From Acidobacteriota bacterium (GTDB lineage: Bacteria > Acidobacteriota > Polarisedimenticolia > Gp22-AA2), in assembly GCA_016177515.1 (NCBI GenBank), contig JACOUZ010000077.1, forward strand, positions 1 to 6,432: a DNA stretch of 6,432 bases, in the 5' to 3' direction. This document shows, piece after piece, positions 1 to 6,432 of the stretch (the first letter of the stretch is position 1; every line of letters starts with the position of its first letter). The position numbers and the translations under genes were made by a program. Below the pieces are notes generated by a model that ran no database searches, was not told where the DNA came from, and saw only the letters and a program-made list of their open reading frames with translations.

Positions 1-1325
<1,325 letters not shown>

Positions 1326-1326
<1 letters not shown>

Positions 1327-1852
1327 TGGATCTGCGGACGGAGTACCTGGGCCTGGCCCTCGAGAGCCCTCTCGTTCCGTCCGCTTCGCCGCTGTCCCAG
1401 GAGATGGCACCCATTCATACGCGGAGGCCCTGACGTACCTGCCCGAGCCGCCGTCGTTCCGCTTCGGCCCCGAGCGCTACCTCGAGGTGGTGCGCCAGGT
1501 GAGGGGCGGCGTGCGCCTGCCGCTGGCGGTCAAGATCGGGCCCTGCTTCAGCGCCCTCGGCGACATGGCCTGCGCCCTGGCGGCAACAGGCGGCGTGCAC
1601 ACCCACGAGGACGCGCTCAAGATCCTGATGGCGGGAGCCGACGTCGCCATGCTATGCTCCGCCCTGCTGCGCCACGGCATCGGTCACCTGACGACCGTGC
1701 GCGACGGGATGGAGCGCTTCATGGCGGAGCACGAGTACGCGTCCGTCGCGCAGATGAAGGGGAGCATGAGCCAGCGCTCTTGCGCCAACCCGACCGCCTT
1801 CGAACGCGTCAGCTACATGAAGGCGCTGAGCGGATACCACCTGACATCGTGA
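1326..1852 (+). pseudogene. Dihydroorotate dehydrogenase-like flavoprotein, broken by three internal deletions
   Basis: This FMN TIM-barrel family (about 330 residues) often follows nifJ. The start ATG at 1326 opens MDLRTEYLGLALESPLVPSASPLSQ, the family N-terminus. That frame then stops at 1431-1433. The rest of the protein continues in another frame from about 1406 (GTHSYAEALTYLPEP, then GPERYLEVVRQV) to the natural end at 1852. The C-terminal landmarks GGVHTHEDALKILMAGADV, CSALLRHGIGHL, MKGSMSQ and AFERVSYMKAL are intact. Set against the family from memory, three blocks are missing: about 45 residues near 1401-1406 (with frame change), about 70 near 1490-1515, and about 65 to 70 near 1568-1582 (both in frame). 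The lost parts include the SLNG, ELNIY and GLVLFNR segments that line the flavin and active site, so no working enzyme is expected. The remaining sequence is otherwise undecayed, so the breakage is recent or an assembly error. Confidence 0.85.
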
Positions 1853-2778
1853 GGGCGCGACTGCTCTTCGCGCTGGCCCCGTGTCTCGGGGCCGCGGCCT
1901 GGAGTTGCGGCGTGGCGCCCTTCGTCCCCGCGGACGCGCCCCTTCGGCCGTCGGAGGCGCTCGCAGGGCGCGGCGTCGAGTCGCAACCCGAAGCCCGTGG
2001 CGCCCGGGTCTACGCCGAGTACTGCGCCGGCTGCCACGGTGAGAAGGGGGACGGCCAGGGGCCGGCCGCCCGCTTCCTCGATCCGAAGCCGCGCGACTTC
2101 ACCAGCGGCCTCTTCAAGTTCGCCGGCGTGCCCTCCGGGCAGCTGCCGCGCGACGAGGACCTGATGCGCACGCTTTTACGCGGCCTTCCGGGGTCCTCGA
2201 TGCCTTCCTGGGCGCTGCTCTCCGAAGGGGAGAGGCGCGCCGTCGTGGCGTATCTCAAGACCCTGAGCCCGGCCTGGACCGCGCAGCGCCCGGGCGCGCC
2301 TGTGGCGGTGTCCGAGGATCCCTACGGAGGCCGCGGCGACGGGGAGATCCGGTCGGCGATCGAGCGCGGCAGGGTGGTGTATCACGTGGTCGCCACCTGC
2401 TGGCAGTGCCACGCCGCCTACGCCAGCCAGGAGGAAGTCGATCGGATGGTCGCCGCCGAAAAATCGGATCCCGTGACGCTGCGATCGAACGCCGGGCGGC
2501 CGGAGATGGTGACCGACGCCTGGGACCGGCCGCTCCAGCCCACCGACTTCCCGGTCAACCGGCTGAAAAACGGGTCGGGGGTCGGCGACCTCTACCTCAC
2601 CATCGCTTCCGGCATCGGCGGCACCGCCATGCCGACCTGGAAGGACGGGCTCGAGGAAAAGGACCTGTGGGCCCTGTCCTATTACGTCAAGAGCCTCGCC
2701 GACCGCCGCTGGCGAGGGCCGAACGCCATTCCGTCCGTCCGCCGCGCCGGCGCGGACCCGCAACGCACGGGAGACTGA
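1849..2778 (+). CDS. Exported diheme cytochrome c of a cbb3 oxidase locus
   Basis: The protein has 309 residues. The GTG start at 1849 is chosen because it overlaps the upstream stop (GTGA) and begins a signal sequence: RAR, then a hydrophobic stretch to about residue 19. Cys20 follows AAAWS, a poor lipobox, so a soluble periplasmic or lipid-anchored form is possible. Heme domain 1 has CAGCH (59-63) and probable axial Met118 in GSSMPSW, then a closing helix ending VVAYLKTL. Heme domain 2 has CWQCH (184-188) and Met261 in GTAMPTW, with an insertion of about 50 residues between them, and closes with DLWALSYYVKSL. It lies three bases before ccoN. The expected role, by context, is to hand electrons from the bc1 complex or a soluble carrier to the oxidase, in place of the two heme domains of CcoP. 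There is no CcoP-type membrane anchor. No clear ribosome binding site precedes the GTG. Diheme cytochrome is certain; the CcoP role is inference. Confidence 0.9.
   Translation: MRARLLFALAPCLGAAAWSCGVAPFVPADAPLRPSEALAGRGVESQPEARGARVYAEYCAGCHGEKGDGQGPAARFLDPKPRDFTSGLFKFAGVPSGQLPRDEDLMRTLLRGLPGSSMPSWALLSEGERRAVVAYLKTLSPAWTAQRPGAPVAVSEDPYGGRGDGEIRSAIERGRVVYHVVATCWQCHAAYASQEEVDRMVAAEKSDPVTLRSNAGRPEMVTDAWDRPLQPTDFPVNRLKNGSGVGDLYLTIASGIGGTAMPTWKDGLEEKDLWALSYYVKSLADRRWRGPNAIPSVRRAGADPQRTGD
2769..2773 (+). promoter_or_regulatory. Ribosome binding site of ccoN
   Basis: GGGAG ends eight bases before the ATG at 2782 and overlaps the last codons of the cytochrome gene. It supports this start for ccoN and suggests the oxidase can be translated independently of the gene before it. 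Confidence 0.6.
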
Positions 2779-2781
2779 GCG

Positions 2782-4185
2782 ATGGCCGTGGCGGACGCTC
2801 GAGGGAAGGAAGGAGACTTCGATCACGTCCTGAGGCGGCTGGTCCTGGCCCACATCGTCGCGGGGCTCGCGGCCCTCCTGATCGGGCTTCTGACCGGTCT
2901 GGCCTTTGCCTTCCAGTTCATGCAGAGCTACTGGTTTCCCGGGATCGAGTGGCTGTCGCCCGGCCGCGTCCGCATGGTGCACACCAACATCCTGGCGTAC
3001 GGGTTCATCGCCAACGTGTTCCTGGCGGGGCTGCACTGGGCCGTCCCGCGCATCACCGGCCGGCCGGTCCTGTCGCCCGGCCTGAGCTGGTTCATCTTCT
3101 GGGCCTGGCAGGTGGTGCTCGCCGCCACGGGCATCGGCATCCTGGCGGGCCACGCGCAGGCGATCGAATGGGGCGAGACGCCGATCTTCGTCGACCCGGT
3201 CGTCATGGTCGGGCTCATCGCCGTGGCGATCAATTTCCTGGCGCCCATCGTGAAGAGCGGCCGCAAGCCGCTGTACGTGGCCCTATGGTACTTCACCGCC
3301 GGATTGGTGTGGACGCCGCTGATCTATCTGATGGGAAACTACGTGCCGCAGTTCTACCTGCCGGGGGCGAGCGGCGCCGCGGTCAGCGGGCTGTTCATCC
3401 ACGATCTGGTCGGGCTGTTCGTGACCCCTCTGGGATGGGGACTTCTCTATTACTTCGTCCCGGTGATCATGAAGCGCCCGATCTGGAGCCACGCGGTCAG
3501 CCTGATCGGCTTCTGGGGCCTGGCCTTCTTCTACCCGCTGAACGGCGTGCACCACTACCTGTGGAGCCCGATCCCGATGTTCGCACAGTACGGCGCCGTG
3601 GTGGCCACGATCGGCGTCGAGATCGTGGTCACGACGGTGTTCATCAATTTCCTGGCGACGCTGCGCGGACAGGCGGGGGCGCTGGTGCAGAGCCTTCCGC
3701 TGCGCTGGATCTATACCGGCATCATCTTCTACGTGATCACCTGCATCCAGTGCGCCTACCAGACGCTCCTGACGGTGCAGACCATCGTGCACTTCACCGA
3801 CTGGGTCGTCGGCCACGCCCACCTCGTGATGTTCGGCGTGTTCGGCTTCTGGATCTTCGGCATCGTCACCGAGCTGTGGCCGCGCCTGGTCGGCCGGCCA
3901 TGGCACTCGGTGCGGCTGAACCGCTGGCATTACTGGCTGACGACCGTGGGCACCTCCTTCATGGTGATCGACCTGGTGGCGGCCGGTCTGGTGCAGGGCT
4001 ACCTGTGGCGCGACCTGGCCCCCTGGGAGGCGACGCTGCGCGCCTCGGCCCCGTTCTGGACGGCGCGCGCCATCTCGGGATTCGCCATCCTCCTGGGCCA
4101 GATCCTGTTCTTCGTCAACCTGTGGCTCACGGCGCGGAGCTCGCCGGCCCCCGAGGCGGTGAGCGTCGCGGCCGCGGCGGCGTGA
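2782..4185 (+). CDS. ccoN: cbb3-type cytochrome c oxidase subunit I (CcoN)
   Basis: Catalytic subunit of the C-family heme-copper oxidases. It reduces O2 to water at heme b3-CuB in the cytoplasmic membrane and pumps protons, typically with high O2 affinity. The 467 residues match the usual length. About twelve membrane helices can be read, near 20-44, 64-90, 102-123, 137-158, 166-184, 201-228, 238-259, 271-293, 310-335, 343-366, 384-408 and 427-450. The metal ligands are all visible. His67 (VHTNILAYGF) and His347 would bind the low-spin heme b, and His345 heme b3 (DWVVGHAH). CuB would be bound by His207 (FIHDLVG) and His257-His258 (NGVHHYLW). Tyr251 sits six residues before the His pair, as expected for the Tyr crosslinked to the CuB His in cbb3 enzymes, and it argues against NO reductase. 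The C-terminus ends in a short Ala run. ccoO follows after 16 bases. Confidence 0.96.
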   Translation: MAVADARGKEGDFDHVLRRLVLAHIVAGLAALLIGLLTGLAFAFQFMQSYWFPGIEWLSPGRVRMVHTNILAYGFIANVFLAGLHWAVPRITGRPVLSPGLSWFIFWAWQVVLAATGIGILAGHAQAIEWGETPIFVDPVVMVGLIAVAINFLAPIVKSGRKPLYVALWYFTAGLVWTPLIYLMGNYVPQFYLPGASGAAVSGLFIHDLVGLFVTPLGWGLLYYFVPVIMKRPIWSHAVSLIGFWGLAFFYPLNGVHHYLWSPIPMFAQYGAVVATIGVEIVVTTVFINFLATLRGQAGALVQSLPLRWIYTGIIFYVITCIQCAYQTLLTVQTIVHFTDWVVGHAHLVMFGVFGFWIFGIVTELWPRLVGRPWHSVRLNRWHYWLTTVGTSFMVIDLVAAGLVQGYLWRDLAPWEATLRASAPFWTARAISGFAILLGQILFFVNLWLTARSSPAPEAVSVAAAAA

Positions 4186-4186
4186 T

Positions 4187-4192
4187 GAGGAG
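4187..4192 (+). promoter_or_regulatory. Ribosome binding site of ccoO
   Basis: GAGGAG lies in the 16-base gap after the ccoN stop and ends nine bases before the ATG at 4202. It is the strongest Shine-Dalgarno match in the window and fixes the ccoO start. Confidence 0.7.
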
Positions 4193-4201
4193 CCGGTCGC
4201 G

Positions 4202-4942
4202 ATGAACCCGCTCGAGCGGTTCGGCACGATCCTGCTGGTCGCCGGCCTGGCCTTCTTCGGGGCGGCCGTGGCCGTCGAGGCCTGGCTGCCGTATCAGGTG
4301 CTGCGCGGCCTGCCGATGCAGCGCCTCGACGAGATTGCCCGCCAGGTGCCGCCCGAGTTCGAGGACCTGGCGGCGCGCTACCCGGACGCGTTCAGGCGGC
4401 ACTTCGGGGCGCCGACGCCCGAGGCCTACGCCCGCGCCCTCCAGATCGGCATCGAGACGTACCGCGCCGAGGCCTGCTGGCACTGTCACTCGCAGTTCGT
4501 CCGCCCCGTCTCGAACGAGGATCGGCGGTTCGGCGCGGTGTCGTACCCGGGCGAGTACCAGAACGTGCTGCAGTTGCCGCAGATGTTCGGGACGAGGCGC
4601 GTCGGGCCGGACCTGATCCGCTCGGCGGGGAAGCACAGCAACGACTGGCACGTGGCCCACTTCTTCGAGCCGCGCGACGTCGTGCCGTCGTCGGTCATGC
4701 CGTCGTTCAAGTGGTTCTTCGACCCTCCCGCCGCGCCGGACGGCGTGCCGCAGCCGAACGCCCGCGGCCTGGCGATCGTCGCCTACGTCCAGTGGCTGGG
4801 GAGCTGGGCCGAGCAGCCGGACGCACCGCTCCTGCCCGAGGTCACCGCGGCGCCGGGTCCTGCGGAGGGCGCCGCGGCCGCCATGACCCCGGATCCCGCG
4901 GAGGGCGCCGTGGCCGCCGCGGTGCCCGGAGAAGCGCCGTGA
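4202..4942 (+). CDS. ccoO: cbb3-type cytochrome c oxidase monoheme subunit II (CcoO)
   Basis: CcoO is a membrane-anchored c-type cytochrome that passes electrons into CcoN. The 246-residue protein starts with a short cytoplasmic stretch and one helix (about 8-28), then a periplasmic domain. The heme motif is CWHCHSQFVRP with Cys92, Cys95 and His96. It is followed by the family's signature segments: PGEYQNVLQLP (116-126), GTRRVGPDL (130-138), SNDWHVAHFFEPRDVVPSSVMPSF with axial Met166, and a last helix AIVAYVQWLGSW. Between the anchor and the heme there is a segment (about 31-88) rich in charged residues. The final 30 or so residues are an Ala/Pro/Glu-rich tail containing a duplicated PAEGA(A/V)AA unit, which is unlike the compact core and probably dispensable. 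Its stop overlaps the next start (GTGA), which points to coupled translation. Confidence 0.95.
   Translation: MNPLERFGTILLVAGLAFFGAAVAVEAWLPYQVLRGLPMQRLDEIARQVPPEFEDLAARYPDAFRRHFGAPTPEAYARALQIGIETYRAEACWHCHSQFVRPVSNEDRRFGAVSYPGEYQNVLQLPQMFGTRRVGPDLIRSAGKHSNDWHVAHFFEPRDVVPSSVMPSFKWFFDPPAAPDGVPQPNARGLAIVAYVQWLGSWAEQPDAPLLPEVTAAPGPAEGAAAAMTPDPAEGAVAAAVPGEAP
4859..4918 (+). repeat. Duplicated 24-bp unit in the ccoO tail
   Basis: Two nearly identical 24-base units at 4859-4882 and 4895-4918 (two differences) are separated by 12 bases, a period of 36. They encode PAEGAAAA and PAEGAVAA in the C-terminal tail of CcoO. The period keeps the reading frame. Confidence 0.75.
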
Positions 4943-5262
4943 GCGCCCGCTGGCGCATTGCGGTCACCTGGGCGGTCGGCGCCGCGGTTGTGGGCGGAGG
5001 AACGACGTTCGCCTTCAAGATCTACGAGTTCATCCAGACGGCCGGCCGGGGCGACATGCCGGGATTCGCCTTCGCCACCGTGTTCAGCTACTTCATCATC
5101 ACCCTCGGCTTCCTGTGCCTCGCGGCCTGGGCGTACCTGCGCGGCCACTACCACGACATCGAGGAGCCGAAGTACCGGCTGCTCGACACCGAGTCCGAGC
5201 TCGAGCGCCTGGAGGCGGCGGAGCGCGGCCCCCGGGGAACGGCGGCCGCGGGAGCGCCATGA
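4939..5262 (+). CDS. Two-helix membrane protein with CcoS-like motif, cbb3 locus
   Basis: The 107-residue protein starts at GTG 4939, which overlaps the ccoO stop and follows GGAGA at 4928-4932. Helix 1 is at about 7-25 (a Gly/Ala/Val-rich stretch) and helix 2 at about 44-67. Straight after helix 2 comes GHYHDIEEPKYRLL (69-82), then an acidic, partly helical tail and an Ala-rich end. That motif fits, position for position, the segment after the single helix of CcoS as I remember it (GQFDDLxxPAHRIL). CcoS is a small protein needed for cofactor insertion into cbb3 oxidases. Classic CcoS is about 50 residues with one helix, so this is longer, with an extra N-terminal helix. It could be an assembly factor or a small structural subunit. 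It sits inside the oxidase run with four-base overlaps on both sides, so real coding is very likely; the function is a proposal. Confidence 0.85.
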   Translation: MSARWRIAVTWAVGAAVVGGGTTFAFKIYEFIQTAGRGDMPGFAFATVFSYFIITLGFLCLAAWAYLRGHYHDIEEPKYRLLDTESELERLEAAERGPRGTAAAGAP

Positions 5263-5450
5263 GCCTGAAGCCCCTTCCCGGAGATCGCCCCGAGGGGACC
5301 CCGCCCGCGCGTCCCGTGGAGCCCCCCACCTACCAGGGCAGCCGCTTTCCGTGGTGGCTGACCCTCCTCTACCTGGCGTTCGCCCTGTGGGGATTCGTTT
5401 ACATGCTCCGGTTTTACCTCCCGGACCTCAAGGCATGGCTGACGCGATGA
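5259..5450 (+). CDS. Small one-helix protein resembling the CcoP membrane anchor
   Basis: The 63-residue protein starts at ATG 5259 (ATGA overlap with the gene before) and has GGGAG at 5250-5254, rather close at four bases. Residues 1-27 are Pro-rich and polar. One helix follows at about 31-54, with PWWLTLLYL at its entry and FYLPDLKAW after it. This layout resembles the second helix of CcoP, where a Pro-Arg-Trp-Trp entry leads to a TyrProGly exit and a Trp a few residues later. It ends there: no CXXCH motif is present. The gene lies exactly where ccoP is usually found, between ccoO and ccoI. It may be a free-standing anchor or a CcoQ-like subunit stabilising the complex. The next gene begins inside its stop codon (ATGA). 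Confidence 0.82.
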   Translation: MSLKPLPGDRPEGTPPARPVEPPTYQGSRFPWWLTLLYLAFALWGFVYMLRFYLPDLKAWLTR

Positions 5451-6432
5451 GCGCGGAGCGCCCGGCGGACCGTTGCGTCCAGTGCGGCTTTCCGATCCGC
5501 GCGCGGGCGCGGCGTTCCCCGCCGCCGCGCGCGGGCGCGGACCCGCCGGCCGAAGGGGCGCTCTTCTGCTGCTACGGCTGCGCCCTCGTCAACCAGATCA
5601 CCGGGGCGCGCGGCGAGCGCTCCCAGCCGACGTTCATCCTGGCGCGCCTCGGGCTGGCGGCCTTTCTCTCCATGAACGTCATGATGCTCGGCATGGTGCT
5701 GTACGCCGGCGATCCGCTCGCCGGCGGCCCGTCGCCGGCGGATCCGTTCGCGGCCGGCATGGCGGGGCTGTTCCGCCACGCTCTGATGCTGTTCTCCCTT
5801 CCCGTGCTGCTCCTCCTGGGCTGGCCGATCGCCGAGGGCGCCTGGCGCCGCCTCCGCTCGCGCGGCGCGGGCGTGGACGCGCTCATCACGCTCGGGGCGC
5901 TGGCGGCGTTCGGGATCAGCGCCCTCGCCACGCTGCGGGGCCGGGGCGCCGTGTACTACGAAACCGCCTGCATGACGCTCGTCCTCGTCACTCTCGGGCG
6001 CTACCTGGAAGCGCGGGCCCGCACGGACGCCGCGACGTCGATGGGGGCCCTCCTGTCGGCCGGTCCGGAGAGCGCCTGCGTGCTGCGCGCGGGCGCCGCG
6101 CGCGACCTGCCGATCGAGGAGGTGCGTGTCTCCGACCTGGTCCGGATCGCGCCCGGGGGCAGGATCTCCGTCGACGGGGAGGTCGTGGACGGGGAAGGCT
6201 TCGTGGACGAGTCGTCCCTGACGGGGGAGCCGGCGCCGCGGAGAAAAGCGGCGGGCAGCCCCGTTCTGGCCGGCACGACGAGCGTCGACGGCGCTTTCCT
6301 GGTGCGGGCCACCGCCGTCGGCGCCGATCGGACGTCGGCGCGCGTCGCCCGGCTGCTCGCGCGCGCCCGCGCCTCGCGCGCGCCGATCGAGCGGCTGGCC
6401 GACCGGGTTTCGGCCGTCTTCACGCCGGCCGC
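5447..6432 (+). CDS. ccoI: Copper-translocating P-type ATPase, CcoI/FixI-like (3' end outside window)
   Basis: P1B-type ATPases of this kind export copper needed to build the CuB site of cbb3 oxidases. The frame is open from ATG 5447 to the window end (328 codons of an expected 700 or more). An in-frame ATG at 5435 is an alternative start, but neither has a strong binding site; 5447 gives the ATGA overlap typical of this operon. The N-terminus has CVQC (10-13) and FCCYGC (40-45), the putative metal-binding domain seen in such ATPases. The usual ferredoxin-like HMA domain is missing: the first helix starts about 20 residues later. Helices follow at about 65-87, 111-133, 143-163 and 168-187, including GVDALITLGALAAF and the YYETACMTLVLVTLGRYLEAR segment. 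The actuator domain carries DESSLTGEP (254-262) with its TGE loop. The CPC metal site, the DKTGT phosphorylation site and the nucleotide domain lie beyond the edge, so the metal is inferred from the context. Confidence 0.92.
   Translation, partial: MSAERPADRCVQCGFPIRARARRSPPPRAGADPPAEGALFCCYGCALVNQITGARGERSQPTFILARLGLAAFLSMNVMMLGMVLYAGDPLAGGPSPADPFAAGMAGLFRHALMLFSLPVLLLLGWPIAEGAWRRLRSRGAGVDALITLGALAAFGISALATLRGRGAVYYETACMTLVLVTLGRYLEARARTDAATSMGALLSAGPESACVLRAGAARDLPIEEVRVSDLVRIAPGGRISVDGEVVDGEGFVDESSLTGEPAPRRKAAGSPVLAGTTSVDGAFLVRATAVGADRTSARVARLLARARASRAPIERLADRVSAVFTPA

Noticed and set aside
2782..4185. Could the subunit I gene be a nitric oxide reductase (NorB)?
   Set aside because: Tyr251 and the cbb3-type spacing around the CuB His pair are present, and a clear CcoO follows, so a cbb3 oxidase fits better.
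2406..4205. 599-codon + strand open frame across the cytochrome gene and ccoN
   Set aside because: It overlaps two genes with complete, motif-bearing frames. The product is Arg/Pro/Gly-rich with no recognisable domain, typical of high-GC shadow frames.
2176..4227. Long minus-strand open frames (2176-3153 and 3283-4227)
   Set aside because: Their His/Asp/Arg/Gln-rich products are antisense shadows of the cytochrome gene and ccoN; no motif or start context supports them.
5705..5725. Perfect 8-bp stem with 5-base loop, GCCGGCGA and TCGCCGGC
   Set aside because: It lies inside the ATPase gene, in the loop after the first helix, with no T-run. GC-rich codons readily make such palindromes, so it is not called a terminator or a regulatory site.

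Overview
The window is one strand of tightly packed, high-GC coding DNA with no RNA gene, mobile element or intergenic gap larger than 16 bases. All genes read on the + strand, and most neighbours share their stop and start bases, so it looks like the interior of one operon. High GC, abundant Ala/Arg/Gly codons and the gene mix suggest a microaerobic or facultative soil or sediment bacterium of an Acidobacteriota, Myxococcota or Gemmatimonadota type. That placement is an inference from style, not from a marker gene.

Layout: (1) The 3' part of a pyruvate:ferredoxin oxidoreductase gene (nifJ/por type), running in from the left edge, with a low-complexity Gly/Ala tail. (2) A broken dihydroorotate-dehydrogenase-like gene that keeps its natural start and stop regions. 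It has lost about half of its body in three separate blocks, the first with a frameshift. (3) An exported diheme cytochrome c. (4) ccoN, the catalytic subunit of a cbb3-type (C-family) heme-copper oxidase, with all metal ligands and the active-site Tyr present. (5) ccoO, the membrane-anchored monoheme subunit. (6) A 107-residue two-helix membrane protein with a CcoS-like motif. (7) A 63-residue one-helix protein resembling the membrane anchor of CcoP without its cytochrome domains. (8) The first 328 codons of a CcoI/FixI-like copper-transporting P-type ATPase, running off the right edge.

How the genes fit together: items 3 to 8 form a cbb3 oxidase locus. The diheme cytochrome can supply the electron-entry role normally held by CcoP, CcoO passes electrons on, CcoN reduces O2, and the ATPase would supply copper for CuB. 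The ordinary CcoP, with its anchor fused to two heme domains, is absent from its usual place between ccoO and ccoI. Its parts appear to be split between the first and the seventh gene, which is the most interesting feature of the window. Joining an O2-sensitive PFOR to a high-affinity oxidase suggests shared low-oxygen expression. The start of the operon, its promoter and the remaining cco assembly genes lie outside the window.
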